Positions 1 through 8,570 are shown, counted from the stretch's first letter. The stretch: DNA of 24,684 nucleotides from JBKEDH01 sp047975295 (GCA_047975295.1 JBKEDH010000014.1:1-24684), one strand, 5' to 3'. A program made the numbers and translations. Notes: a model not told the origin generated them from the sequence alone.

Positions 1-11
1 TAAGACATCTT

Positions 12-1058
12 TTATCTTTTTATAAAACGTTTTGTGGCACTACCTTCAAGTGTTTCCATTTTTAGTATATAAACACCTGCTTGTAAGCTGGAAACACTTA
101 TTTGTGCTTCTTTGCTATGTAAAACGGTTTTTCCTAAAATATTATATATAGTAATAGCTTTTAAAGCCGTTGGATTATCTAAACTAACATTTAAAACATC
201 GTTTACAGGATTGGGGTACAGATTAAACTGTACTGTTTTTTCTAAACCATTTGCACTCATAACAGTTAACGCATTCCACCCATTAGCACTCTCATAAGCT
301 GTTTGGGAACCTTCGGGTACATGCAGTGTGGCGGTAACACCATTGAATACAGTTAAGGGTATTGAAATTGGAGCAACGGCCTCTGCGGTAACATTCGCTA
401 AATTAGTACAGCCATTAAAAGCATAACCTCCTATAGAAGACATCGAAGCAGGAATAACAATACTGCTTATTGCTGTACCGGCAAATGAGCTAGCTCCAAT
501 AGATGAAATATTTTCGCCAAATGTAACGCTTGCCAAACTGGCACAACCATTAAAAGCAGAGTTACCTATACTGGTTACCGAATCGGGAAAAACAATACTT
601 GTTAATCCAGATTGTTTAAATGTATTGTTACCGATAGAAGTTAATGTACTTGGCAAAGTTATGCTTATTAGTGCCGTTTTTTGAAAAGAAGCGTTTCCTA
701 TAGTTGTAACACCTTCCGGAATAGTAACACTTGATAGGTTAGTACAGTTATTGAAAGCTCCATTAGCTATTGCAGTTATAGAATTAGGAATTACGGCACT
801 GGTAACATTAGTGTTATTAGCAAATGCTCCATTGATAAAAGATGTTACCGCATAAGTTGTACCGCTATAAATTACACTTGCCGGAATGTTTACAGCAGAC
901 CCTGTAAAACTTGTTTTATTGTCTCCGACTTCAACTGTGTAAGGAGCCGAGGTACTGGTGACATTAAAGGTTATGCCGCTGCCGCTATCTGTAAATGTTG
1001 TTTGTGATAAACAAAAGTATGTACTTAATGTACAAAATAAAAGTAATAGTTTTTTCAT
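12..1058 (-). CDS. Secreted BspA-type leucine-rich-repeat protein with T9SS sorting domain
   Basis: 348-residue secreted protein. A signal peptide (MKKLLLLFCTLSTYFCLSQ) is followed by a short leader domain. About seven LRR_5/BspA-like repeats of 22-23 residues then run from about residue 72 to 225, with the pattern IGxxAFxxCxxLxSVxIPxxxTS. The last 70 residues form a type A C-terminal sorting domain (LYPNPVNDVLNVS near its start, then GVYILKMETLEG and a basic end), the signal read by the Bacteroidota type IX secretion system. By family knowledge it should cross the outer membrane and be anchored or released at the surface; BspA-like repeats often mediate binding, but no ligand can be read here. 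The next gene upstream, ileS, is divergent, so it appears monocistronic. No flavobacterial -7 box was found in its leader. Confidence 0.88.
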   Translation of the reverse strand: MKKLLLLFCTLSTYFCLSQTTFTDSGSGITFNVTSTSAPYTVEVGDNKTSFTGSAVNIPASVIYSGTTYAVTSFINGAFANNTNVTSAVIPNSITAIANGAFNNCTNLSSVTIPEGVTTIGNASFQKTALISITLPSTLTSIGNNTFKQSGLTSIVFPDSVTSIGNSAFNGCASLASVTFGENISSIGASSFAGTAISSIVIPASMSSIGGYAFNGCTNLANVTAEAVAPISIPLTVFNGVTATLHVPEGSQTAYESANGWNALTVMSANGLEKTVQFNLYPNPVNDVLNVSLDNPTALKAITIYNILGKTVLHSKEAQISVSSLQAGVYILKMETLEGSATKRFIKR

Positions 1059-1506
1059 AATAATTGTGGATTAAATTAATTTAGTTTATTTTTCAAAATG
1101 CAATCATAATAATCTAACAGCATTTTAAATTTCTGCCAAAGTAAAAAACCAAGGAGTACAAATAGGGGTATCAAAACGGGTACTTTTTATTGTTTTTTAT
1201 AGAAAAATCAGGCTTTTACACTTTTTAACAAGGCTAAAAACCTTTTTTAGTAATTTAGCTATTTCTTTTAAATAAATTATTAGGCAAAACCACCTACTTA
1301 CAATCAAAGCCAATAAACTTCTATTTTCTTCCATTTAAATTACTTAAAGCATTATAACTATTTTCCTAAAAATCCTTAATTTCGCACCTCGAAAAGAAAA
1401 CGGACAAAAAGTGTTAAAACTTTGAATAGTTGATGTTTGTATTTCATATTACATCATTTTTGAAGTTTTACATCCATACCGTTTTAACAAAATAATATAT
1501 TACCAT
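1059..1506. other. Divergent intergenic region, LRR gene / ileS
   Basis: 448 bp, AT-rich and without a supportable gene. It must hold the promoters of both divergent genes. The ileS side has a reasonable -7 box (1377-1384). On the other strand I see no TAnnTTTG match before the LRR gene. A weak AAGG/CCTT hairpin with a following T-rich stretch near 1233-1250 is too short to call a terminator. Confidence 0.6.
1377..1384 (+). promoter_or_regulatory. Candidate flavobacterial -7 promoter box for ileS
   Basis: TAATTTCG matches the Bacteroidota -7 consensus TAnnTTTG at all but one defined position, and the following GCACC context is common at flavobacterial promoters. It would give a leader of roughly 115 nt before the ileS ATG. 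No clear TTTG -33 element lies at the right distance, so this is tentative. Confidence 0.4.
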
Positions 1507-4500
1507 ATGAAATTTCCTGAATACAAAGGACTTGACTTGCCCAAAGTAGCCGAAGAAATATTAACCTATTGGGAAGAACGGAACATATTTGAAAAAAGCG
1601 TTGCCTTACGTGAGGGTAGCGAATCTTTTGTATTTTTCGAGGGGCCACCATCGGCAAACGGCCTACCGGGAATCCATCATGTTATGGCACGAGCCATTAA
1701 AGATATTTTTTGTCGCTACAAAACCCAAAAAGGCTATCAGGTTAAACGTAAAGCTGGTTGGGATACACATGGTTTACCCGTAGAACTTGGTGTAGAAAAA
1801 GAATTAGGCATAACTAAAGAAGATATTGGCAAAACCATTTCGGTAGAAGCATACAACGATGCCTGCCGTAAGGCCGTAATGCGCTATACCGATATTTGGA
1901 ACGACCTAACCCGAAAAATGGGCTATTGGGTAGATATGGACAACCCCTATATTACCTACAAACCAAAATACATGGAAAGCGTTTGGTGGTTACTTAAACA
2001 AATTTACAATAAAAATTTACTGTACAAGGGCTATACCATCCAACCCTATTCGCCAAAAGCAGGTACCGGACTCAGCTCGCACGAGTTGAACCAGCCCGGA
2101 ACATATCAAGATGTTACCGACACAACCGTTGTGGCACAATTTAAAAGCTCTCTAATCACCAAAGGAAAAAAAACGATATGGAATGCTTTTAAAACCGCCC
2201 TTCCTTTGGAAGGATTGGGAGAGGCTTATTTCTTGGCTTGGACAACCACTCCTTGGACCTTACCAAGTAATACAGCCTTAACTGTTGGGCCAAAAATTGA
2301 ATATGTATTGGTACGAACATTTAACCAATACACCTTTAAGCCTATTTATGCGGTACTGGCAAAAAATCTCGTTAGCTATCAGTTTTCCGGAAAATTTTTC
2401 GAAAGTAATAATAAAGAAGATTTTTCATCATTTACATCATCTTTAAAAAAGATACCTTACCAAATTATTGCCGAATGTAAAGGCTCCGATTTGGTTGGCA
2501 TTACGTACGAGCAGTTAATGCCTTATGCATTGCCTAATGATAATCCCGAAAACGCATTTCGGGTAATTGCAGGAGATTTTGTAACCACCGAAGATGGCAC
2601 AGGAATTGTACACACAGCACCTACTTTTGGAGCCGACGATGCATTGGTGGCCAAACAGGCTACTCCCGAAGTACCGCCCATGTTGGTCAAGGACAACAAC
2701 GGAAATCTTGTACCTCTTGTCGATTTACAAGGCCGTTTCCGTCCCGAAATGCAAGAACTGGCCGGAAAATATGTAAAAAACGAATATTATAACGATGGCG
2801 AAGCTCCCGAACGCTCGGTTGATGTTGAAATTGCCATAAAACTAAAAGAAGAAAACAAAGCCTTTAAGGTTGAAAAATACAAGCACAGTTACCCCAACTG
2901 TTGGCGTACCGATAAACCTATTTTATATTACCCGTTAGATTCTTGGTTTATTAAAGTAACCGATGTAAAAGAGCGTATGGTCGCTTTAAACAACACCATA
3001 AACTGGAAACCCAAAGCCACAGGGACAGGACGTTTTGGCAACTGGCTTGCCAATGCCAACGACTGGAACCTGTCGCGTTCCCGTTACTGGGGTATTCCTT
3101 TACCTATTTGGCGTACCGAAGATGGCAAAGAGGAAATCTGTATCGGTTCGGTTGAAGAATTGAAGGATGAAATGAAACGTGCCGTTAAAGCCGGTTTTAT
3201 GACAGCCGATATTTTTGAAGATTTTGAAGTAGGTAATAACGATGAGGCCAACTACGATAAAATCGACCTACATAAAAATATTATTGATGGGATAACGCTT
3301 GTTTCACCATCAGGACAACCCATGAAACGTGAAAGCGATTTGATTGATGTATGGTTCGATTCCGGAAGTATGCCTTATGCACAGTGGCATTATCCATTTG
3401 AAAATAAAGATTTAATAGATAAAAAAAACTCTTATCCTGCCAATTTCATCGCCGAAGGGGTGGACCAAACACGTGGTTGGTTCTATACGCTCCATGCCAT
3501 TGCTACTATGGTATTCGATTCGGTAGCTTATAAAAATGTGGTGTCCAACGGATTGGTATTGGATAAAAACGGACAAAAAATGTCCAAGCGTTTGGGCAAT
3601 GCTATCGACCCGTTCTCAACCCTTTCAAACTATGGTGCCGATGCTACCCGTTGGTACATGATAAGCAATGCCAATCCTTGGGATAACCTAAAGTTCGATT
3701 TAGATGGTGTTGAGGAAGTTAAACGTAAATTCTTCGGAACACTTTACAATACCTATTCGTTTTTCCAGTTATATGCCAATTTGGATAATTTCACCTATAC
3801 CGAAGCCGATATCCCCTTAAACGAACGCCCCGAGATTGACCGTTGGATCCTTTCGGAATTGAATACCTTAATACAAAAGGTGGACGATTATTATGCCGAT
3901 TACGAACCAACAAAAGCAGCACGTGCCATTTCAGACTTTACCCAAGATTATTTAAGCAACTGGTATGTGCGTTTAAGCAGAAGGCGCTTTTGGAAAGGCG
4001 AATACGAAAAAGATAAAATTTCGGCCTACCAAACACTTTATACCTGTTTGCTTACCTTGGCTAAATTAGGTGCTCCAATAGCACCATTTTATATGGATAA
4101 ACTTTACCAAGATTTAACACTAACTACACAAAAGGAAAATGATGAAAGCGTACATTTGGCACAGTTTCCAAAATATGATAAAACCTATATCGATAAACGC
4201 TTGGAACGCAAAATGGAAAACGCCCAAACCATATCGTCGTTAGTATTATCGTTACGTGCAAAAGAACGTATAAAAGTGAGACAGCCACTTCAAAAAATAA
4301 TGATTCCGGTAGCCGATGTGCAGCAAAAAGAGGATATTGAAGCGGTTTCAGCTTTAATAAAACACGAGGTTAATGTAAAGGAAATTGAATTATTGGAAGA
4401 GGCCTCAGATATTTTGGTTAAACAAATAAAACCGAATTTTAAAGTTTTAGGTCCTCGCTTTGGAAAGGATATGAAAGCTGTTGCACAGGCAGTTACTAAC

Positions 4501-4938
4501 TTTTCGACGGAAGATATTAACAAAATGGAACAAAACGGATTTTTGGATATTGAAATTAACGGAAATTCCATAAATTTAACACGGGACGATGTCGAAATAA
4601 CCTCTCAAGATATTGAAGGTTGGCTGGTAGCTAATGAAGGCCCGTTAACCGTAGCCTTAGATGTTACCATAACGAATAATTTAAAAAGCGAAGGCATAGC
4701 GAGAGAGTTGGTTAACCGTATCCAGAATTTAAGAAAAGATTCCGGTTTTGAGGTAACAGACAGAATAGACGTTAAATTACAAAAAGACGATAAAATTGTT
4801 AATGCAATAGCCTTAAACGAATCGTATATAAAGGCCGAAACCCTAACTAATGAATTGGAAATAATTGAAAAATTAGAGAATGGTATAGAAATTGTATTTG
4901 ACGATGTAAATACCAAATTGTTTATACAAAAACATTAA
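1507..4938 (+). CDS. ileS: Isoleucyl-tRNA synthetase, type 2-like, with GXHH motif
   Basis: Class I synthetase that charges tRNA-Ile with isoleucine in the cytoplasm. At 1143 residues it is about 200 longer than E. coli IleRS, which fits the longer eukaryote-like (IleRS2) type. The Rossmann core begins with GPPSANGLPGIHH, where the HIGH motif reads G55-I56-H57-H58. An editing (CP1) domain is marked by AWTTTPWTLPSNTAL near 245-258 and GTGIVHTAPTFGADD near 365-380. WNLSRSRYWGIPLPIWR is followed by KMSKR at 691-695. The C-terminal anticodon-binding and extension regions are complete. The ATG is well placed (MKFPEYKGLDL). The gene opens a likely operon with the DksA-like gene 4 nt downstream. The swapped HIGH motif is odd and suggests resistance to mupirocin-type inhibitors. 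Function is certain; the resistance phenotype is inferred. Confidence 0.97.
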   Translation: MKFPEYKGLDLPKVAEEILTYWEERNIFEKSVALREGSESFVFFEGPPSANGLPGIHHVMARAIKDIFCRYKTQKGYQVKRKAGWDTHGLPVELGVEKELGITKEDIGKTISVEAYNDACRKAVMRYTDIWNDLTRKMGYWVDMDNPYITYKPKYMESVWWLLKQIYNKNLLYKGYTIQPYSPKAGTGLSSHELNQPGTYQDVTDTTVVAQFKSSLITKGKKTIWNAFKTALPLEGLGEAYFLAWTTTPWTLPSNTALTVGPKIEYVLVRTFNQYTFKPIYAVLAKNLVSYQFSGKFFESNNKEDFSSFTSSLKKIPYQIIAECKGSDLVGITYEQLMPYALPNDNPENAFRVIAGDFVTTEDGTGIVHTAPTFGADDALVAKQATPEVPPMLVKDNNGNLVPLVDLQGRFRPEMQELAGKYVKNEYYNDGEAPERSVDVEIAIKLKEENKAFKVEKYKHSYPNCWRTDKPILYYPLDSWFIKVTDVKERMVALNNTINWKPKATGTGRFGNWLANANDWNLSRSRYWGIPLPIWRTEDGKEEICIGSVEELKDEMKRAVKAGFMTADIFEDFEVGNNDEANYDKIDLHKNIIDGITLVSPSGQPMKRESDLIDVWFDSGSMPYAQWHYPFENKDLIDKKNSYPANFIAEGVDQTRGWFYTLHAIATMVFDSVAYKNVVSNGLVLDKNGQKMSKRLGNAIDPFSTLSNYGADATRWYMISNANPWDNLKFDLDGVEEVKRKFFGTLYNTYSFFQLYANLDNFTYTEADIPLNERPEIDRWILSELNTLIQKVDDYYADYEPTKAARAISDFTQDYLSNWYVRLSRRRFWKGEYEKDKISAYQTLYTCLLTLAKLGAPIAPFYMDKLYQDLTLTTQKENDESVHLAQFPKYDKTYIDKRLERKMENAQTISSLVLSLRAKERIKVRQPLQKIMIPVADVQQKEDIEAVSALIKHEVNVKEIELLEEASDILVKQIKPNFKVLGPRFGKDMKAVAQAVTNFSTEDINKMEQNGFLDIEINGNSINLTRDDVEITSQDIEGWLVANEGPLTVALDVTITNNLKSEGIARELVNRIQNLRKDSGFEVTDRIDVKLQKDDKIVNAIALNESYIKAETLTNELEIIEKLENGIEIVFDDVNTKLFIQKH

Positions 4939-4942
4939 CAAC

Positions 4943-5323
4943 ATGAGTGCAGATTCAAAAGTGAGATATTCCGATAAGGATTTAGCGGAGTTCAAAGACA
5001 TTATACAAGAAAAAATAGATAAGGCGCAACACGATTTAGAGCTTATTAAAAGTGCTTATATGAACGACCATAACAACGGTACCGACGACACATCGCCAAC
5101 CTTTAAGGCTTTCGATGAAGGTAGCGAGGTAATGAGCAAAGAATCCAATTCGCAATTGGCCATACGTCAGGAAAAATTTATACGCGACCTTAAAAATGCA
5201 CTTATCCGTATTGAAAACAAAACCTACGGTGTTTGTAGGGTTACCGGAAAACTGATTAATAAAGAGCGTTTAAAATTAGTGCCCCATGCTACATTAAGCA
5301 TCGAAGCTAAAAATATGCAATAA
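4943..5323 (+). CDS. DksA/TraR-family protein with degenerate zinc finger
   Basis: 126-residue cytoplasmic protein of the DksA/TraR fold: a helical N-terminal coiled-coil part (about 10-92) and a C-terminal finger segment beginning YGVCRVTGKLINKERL. Family members bind in the RNA polymerase secondary channel and modulate initiation. Of the four zinc-finger cysteines only C98 remains; the other positions read T101, S119 and A122, so zinc binding is unlikely. The acidic coiled-coil tip (DxxDxA in E. coli DksA) is also not evident. This short, cysteine-poor form is familiar next to ileS in flavobacteria, so it is probably a lineage variant rather than a decayed gene. It starts 4 nt after the ileS stop, implying co-transcription, and is followed by a terminator. 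The family is confident; the regulatory effect is unknown. Confidence 0.88.
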   Translation: MSADSKVRYSDKDLAEFKDIIQEKIDKAQHDLELIKSAYMNDHNNGTDDTSPTFKAFDEGSEVMSKESNSQLAIRQEKFIRDLKNALIRIENKTYGVCRVTGKLINKERLKLVPHATLSIEAKNMQ

Positions 5324-5350
5324 ACCTATTGCCTAACTTATATATTTGGA

Positions 5351-5380
5351 GCGTCTCGTAAAATCGGGGCGTTTTTCTTT
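5351..5380 (+). terminator. Rho-independent terminator after the DksA-like gene
   Basis: GCGTCTCG (5351-5358) pairs with CGGGGCGT (5365-5372) as an 8-bp stem including three G-T wobbles, with a TAAAAT loop, followed by TTTTCTTTT. It sits 27 nt after the stop codon. lspA begins only about 12 nt further on, so termination is probably partial or lspA depends on readthrough. Confidence 0.7.
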
Positions 5381-5392
5381 TAAAATAACTTT

Positions 5393-6028
5393 ATGCCAAT
5401 AAAAAAATCCATCCTTTTAATCATTTTCATTTTGCTTGTGGACCAAATAAGCAAGATATATATAAAAACACATTTCAAATTACAGGAAAGTATCGAGGTT
5501 TTATCTTGGTTTCAAATTTATTTTATAGAAAATGATGGCATGGCCTGGGGAAAAAAGATAAGCGATTTTATTACATTTATTCCCGAACGGAGTGCCAAGG
5601 TAGCCTTAACGCTTTTTAGAATTGTGGCACTTTTTGGCATTGGTTATTGGTTGGTAAGCACTACACGAAAGCAATCGTCTAGAATATTAATAGTTGCCAT
5701 AGCCTTGATATTTGCAGGTGCATTGGGCAATATTATAGACTCGGTGCTTTATGGCGTATTGTTTAGCGATAGTTACGGACAAGTAGCCACATTTTTACCC
5801 GAAACCGGTGGATACGATACTGTATTGCATGGTAAAGTGGTCGATATGCTGTACTTTCCCATTATAGAAGTAGATTTACCAGAGTGGATGCCTTACTATG
5901 GTGGCAAACGGTTTAATTTTTTCGAACCGGTTTTTAACATTGCCGACATGGCCATAAGCACTGGTTTTATAATGCTTATTGTGTTTAATAAAAGGGCTTT
6001 TTCGGGTAATAACTTAGAGCCTGCTTAA
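5393..6028 (+). CDS. lspA: Lipoprotein signal peptidase (signal peptidase II)
   Basis: Inner-membrane aspartyl peptidase that removes the signal peptide from diacylated prolipoproteins. It has 211 residues with four hydrophobic segments (about 5-20, 70-90, 97-117 and 180-198). Conserved blocks are ENDGMAWG (46-53), FAGALGNIIDSVLYG (107-121), GKVVDML and FNIADMAIST; the expected catalytic aspartates are D151 (VVDM) and D185 (NIAD). The loop between GNIID and VVD is longer than in E. coli, as is usual in Bacteroidota. The final residues LEPA and the TAA stop are encoded by the left inverted repeat of a MITE-like element, so the native C-terminus may have been slightly altered. The gene is last in the ileS-dksA-like-lspA row and converges on the folate/rim operon. 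Confidence 0.95.
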   Translation: MPIKKSILLIIFILLVDQISKIYIKTHFKLQESIEVLSWFQIYFIENDGMAWGKKISDFITFIPERSAKVALTLFRIVALFGIGYWLVSTTRKQSSRILIVAIALIFAGALGNIIDSVLYGVLFSDSYGQVATFLPETGGYDTVLHGKVVDMLYFPIIEVDLPEWMPYYGGKRFNFFEPVFNIADMAISTGFIMLIVFNKRAFSGNNLEPA

Positions 6029-6128
6029 ATTTTTGTCAAGTAGCCCAGCTATTATCTTCTATTTTGCCGCATTATACATCAAAAATAAACGATACAAAAA
6101 GTCTATCATACAACTTTAAACAGGCTCT
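6016..6128. mobile_element. MITE-like inverted-repeat element, copy 1 (short form)
   Basis: 113-bp non-coding element. Its left end AGAGCCTGCTTAAA and right end TTTAAACAGGCTCT are inverted repeats with one mismatch. The 78-bp core at 6036-6113 matches 21762-21839 with four mismatches by eye. Compared with copy 2 it lacks about 50 bp just inside the left end. The left end lies inside lspA and provides its last codons and stop. AAC directly precedes TTAGAGCC and directly follows CTCTAA, a possible but weak 3-bp target duplication. No transposase is present, so it is either a MITE or the ends of a deleted IS. It lies between convergent genes and could also act as a terminator. Confidence 0.7.
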
Positions 6129-6155
6129 AAAACTTTTTTGAAAAACAAAATCTAC

Positions 6156-6719
6156 TCAAAACCTATAGATAGTTTGCGGTGTTACGCAATAATCCAGTTT
6201 AACATCGCTCTTGGAAACATTGGATATTTGGGTTTCGGCTTCAAAAAGTGAAAGGCCTATTTTTACGGTTTCCGGTTTGCAGTCGGTTAGAAATTTATCG
6301 TAAAATCCTTTGCCGTAGCCAATACGGTTGCCCTGTTTATCGAATGCCAAAAGCGGAATAAAAACAACTTCTATACGTTCTGTTGAAACAGAAATACCAT
6401 CAACCGGTTCGGGAATATGATAACTGTTTTTTTTAATAATGGTACTATCGGTTAAAAGAAAATGAGCCATCAGTCCCGTTTTAAAATCACTTTTTGAAAG
6501 AACGATATGTTTGTCTTTTCCCGATAGGATATTTAAAATATAATCGGTATTGACTTCCTTTTGTTCTTCAATAGATAAGAAAATATGATAAAACGATTTA
6601 TCCCAAACCGGCAGTTTTAAAAGCTGATTGGCTATGTCCATACTTAAATCGTTAAGTGTCTTTGTAGTTAAATCCTTCCGAATCTGTCTGTATATTTTTC
6701 TCAATTCGGATTTAAGCAT
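6156..6719 (-). CDS. 5-formyltetrahydrofolate cyclo-ligase (MTHFS)
   Basis: Cytoplasmic ATP-dependent enzyme that turns 5-formyl-THF into 5,10-methenyl-THF, returning a storage or inhibitory folate to the one-carbon pool. Its 187 residues match the usual family length. A basic N-terminus (KSELRKIYRQIRK) carries the phosphate-binding lysine region, YHIFLSIEEQKEVNTDYI spans the substrate pocket, and the signature GNRIGYGKGFYDKFL is at 130-144. The ATG lies 2 nt after the stop of the AstE-like gene, so it is the last gene of the rimB-rimK-astE operon. The family is often called ygfA or fau. Co-transcription with glutamate-ligase and hydrolase genes could be chance or could reflect folate glutamylation. 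Confidence 0.93.
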   Translation of the reverse strand: MLKSELRKIYRQIRKDLTTKTLNDLSMDIANQLLKLPVWDKSFYHIFLSIEEQKEVNTDYILNILSGKDKHIVLSKSDFKTGLMAHFLLTDSTIIKKNSYHIPEPVDGISVSTERIEVVFIPLLAFDKQGNRIGYGKGFYDKFLTDCKPETVKIGLSLFEAETQISNVSKSDVKLDYCVTPQTIYRF

Positions 6720-6721
6720 AA

Positions 6722-7690
6722 TTATCTTTTTAATCGCGTTGAAATATGAAACAGGGCATCACCTTGATATACAATGGGCGATTCGTTCACATTAATAATA
6801 TAGCCCGCATTTGAGGCTTTTACATCATAAAATAATTTACCGTAGGGGTCGGTAATATTTCCTATAACATCATTTTTTTTAACATAGTAGCCAACCTTAA
6901 CTAAAACCCTGAACATACCGGAATAATTGGCACGGATCCAACGGCTTTCATGTATAAATACAATATCGTTTTTTGTTTTGGATGCTTTTTGTTTGGTATT
7001 AAGCATGCCTAAATGCTGTAATATCCGTTTGGAGCCGTTTAGCCCAATTTGGGTTACCGTATCATCTATATGGTGCGATTTACCACCTTCGAACAACAAT
7101 AGGACTTTGTTTTGTTTTAAGCAGGTTTCCCGGAACGATTTTTTTAATATTTTGGAATACAGCACAAAAGGAGCTCCAAAAATCTTGGCCAGTTCGGCAA
7201 GCTGTTTATTCTCTTTGGAAATACGTATTTGTGGTGCATTAAAACGACCGGCACCACCAGTATGAAAATCTACAACGTAATCGACACAAGGCAGTACTTT
7301 ATTAATAAGTTTATAGGCTACCCTACTTGCCAAAGAACCACCTGAAATACCGGGAAAAACACGGTTTAAATCCCTGCCGTCGGGGAATTCCCGTTTTAAA
7401 TTGATAAAACCGAACACGTTAATAATGGGCATGCAAATAATAGTGCCACATTTAGGTTTGTTGATGCCTTTGGTTATAAGTAACCTAACAATTTCTACAC
7501 CGTTTACCTCATCACCATGAATCCCTGCGGTAAACAAAATTACAGGACCTGCTTTTTTGGAACGCTCGATAATAATAGGTACATTTACCGGAGATGCCGT
7601 GTGCAGATTGGCAACATCGAAATTGATCTCCTTACTTTCGCCGGGATATATTTCGGTGTTCAAAACAGTTAATATATCGTGGTTTGGCAT
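6722..7690 (-). CDS. Succinylglutamate desuccinylase/aspartoacylase-family (M14) metallohydrolase
   Basis: Zinc-dependent amide hydrolase or carboxypeptidase of the AstE/AspA branch of the M14 fold, 322 residues. Visible zinc ligands are H58 and E61 in AGIHGDEVNGVE and H143 in DFHTGG. The substrate-binding block FPDGRDLNRVFPG is at 102-114, and E201 (LLLFEGG) fits the catalytic glutamate. The C-terminal third resembles the beta-barrel or lipoyl-like cap of this family. A longer reading from a TTG at 7714 would overlap rimK by 23 nt. I prefer the ATG at 7690, which begins one base after the rimK stop. The substrate is unknown; true AstE is unlikely because no arginine-succinyl pathway genes are nearby. 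Sitting behind rimK, it could trim glutamates from RimK products, which is an inference only. Confidence 0.85.
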   Translation of the reverse strand: MPNHDILTVLNTEIYPGESKEINFDVANLHTASPVNVPIIIERSKKAGPVILFTAGIHGDEVNGVEIVRLLITKGINKPKCGTIICMPIINVFGFINLKREFPDGRDLNRVFPGISGGSLASRVAYKLINKVLPCVDYVVDFHTGGAGRFNAPQIRISKENKQLAELAKIFGAPFVLYSKILKKSFRETCLKQNKVLLLFEGGKSHHIDDTVTQIGLNGSKRILQHLGMLNTKQKASKTKNDIVFIHESRWIRANYSGMFRVLVKVGYYVKKNDVIGNITDPYGKLFYDVKASNAGYIINVNESPIVYQGDALFHISTRLKR

Positions 7691-7691
7691 G

Positions 7692-8570
7692 CTAACTATG
7701 TCGGTTTCGTTCAATATAGGTAATAATACTTTTGGCTATATTTTTGCCCGTAGCACCTTCAATACCTTCCAATCCGGGAGTAGAATTAACTTCCAACAAC
7801 AAAGGCCCTCTTGCCGATTGTAACATATCTACCCCACAAACAGGCAAATTAAGTGCTTTTGATGCGTTCATGGCCAAACGTATTTCGTCATGGTTAAGTT
7901 TTATAATATTGGCCGTACCACCACGGTGCAGATTGGAACGGAATTCGCCTTCCTTACTTTGGCGCTTCATGGCACCTACAACTTGTCCGTCAACTATTAA
8001 AGCACGTAAATCGGCGCCTTTTGCTTCCTTTATAAATTCTTGAACGATAACACGGGCTTCAAGTCCGTTAAAGGCTTCGAGAACCGATTCGGCAGCATTT
8101 TTGGTTTCGGCCAGGACTACGCCCAAGCCTTGCGTGCCTTCCAATAATTTAATAATTACGGGTGCGCCGCCAACATGGGCGATAACTTCTTCGACATCGC
8201 GAGAATAGTTTGTAAAAACGGTTTTGGGCATACCAATACCGGCTTTGCTAAGGCGCTGTAAACTGTGTAGTTTATCGCGGGAACGCTGTATGGCATCGGA
8301 GGTGGCGATGGTAAAAACACCCATCATTTCAAATTGACGTACCACGGCACAGCCGTAGAAGGTAACCGATGAGCCTATTCTCGGAATAACGGCATCGACA
8401 TAATCTAAATAGCGGTCTTTGTAATAAATAGTAGGTTTTTCCTTTTCAATAATAATATCGCATTTTAAGGGATCTATAACCTCCACGAGGTGCCCTCTTT
8501 TTTCGGCTTCGTTAACCAATCTTTCGGTAGAATATAGATTAGGATTTCTAGAAAGAATTACTATGTTCAT
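7692..8570 (-). CDS. rimK: RimK: ribosomal protein S6--L-glutamate ligase (ATP-grasp)
   Basis: ATP-grasp ligase, 292 residues, closely similar over its whole length to E. coli RimK, which adds glutamates to the C-terminus of ribosomal protein S6. The pre-ATP-grasp domain includes VIPRIGSSVTFYG at 61-73. ATP binding is marked by K141 and LEGTQGLGVVLAE (143-155). The substrate and metal sites include RSNLHRGG (211-218), D248 (GVDML), E260 and N262 (EVNSTPGLEGIE). The ATG overlaps the rimB-like stop as ATGA, suggesting translational coupling, and the AstE-like ATG follows its stop by one base. Identity as a RimK orthologue is strong. That S6 is the substrate here is inferred and would need a glutamate-accepting S6 tail in this species. 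Confidence 0.93.
   Translation of the reverse strand: MNIVILSRNPNLYSTERLVNEAEKRGHLVEVIDPLKCDIIIEKEKPTIYYKDRYLDYVDAVIPRIGSSVTFYGCAVVRQFEMMGVFTIATSDAIQRSRDKLHSLQRLSKAGIGMPKTVFTNYSRDVEEVIAHVGGAPVIIKLLEGTQGLGVVLAETKNAAESVLEAFNGLEARVIVQEFIKEAKGADLRALIVDGQVVGAMKRQSKEGEFRSNLHRGGTANIIKLNHDEIRLAMNASKALNLPVCGVDMLQSARGPLLLEVNSTPGLEGIEGATGKNIAKSIITYIERNRHS

Noticed and set aside
230..840. Repetitive pattern in the first gene as a DNA tandem repeat or CRISPR-like array
   Set aside because: The repetition is at the protein level (22-23-residue LRR units) with diverged codons and no uniform direct repeats or spacers.
4290..4916. Open frames of 93 and 103 residues on the minus strand within ileS
   Set aside because: They lie wholly inside a well-supported gene, lack recognisable domains or start signals, and have low-complexity Ser/Ile/Phe composition typical of antisense readings.
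6927..7265. 112-residue plus-strand frame opposite the AstE-like gene
   Set aside because: It is a shadow of a conserved gene with zinc ligands on the other strand.
7691..7714. TTG start for the AstE-like gene overlapping rimK
   Set aside because: An ATG one base after the rimK stop fits the tight operon spacing and keeps the conserved N-terminus; the extra eight residues have no support.
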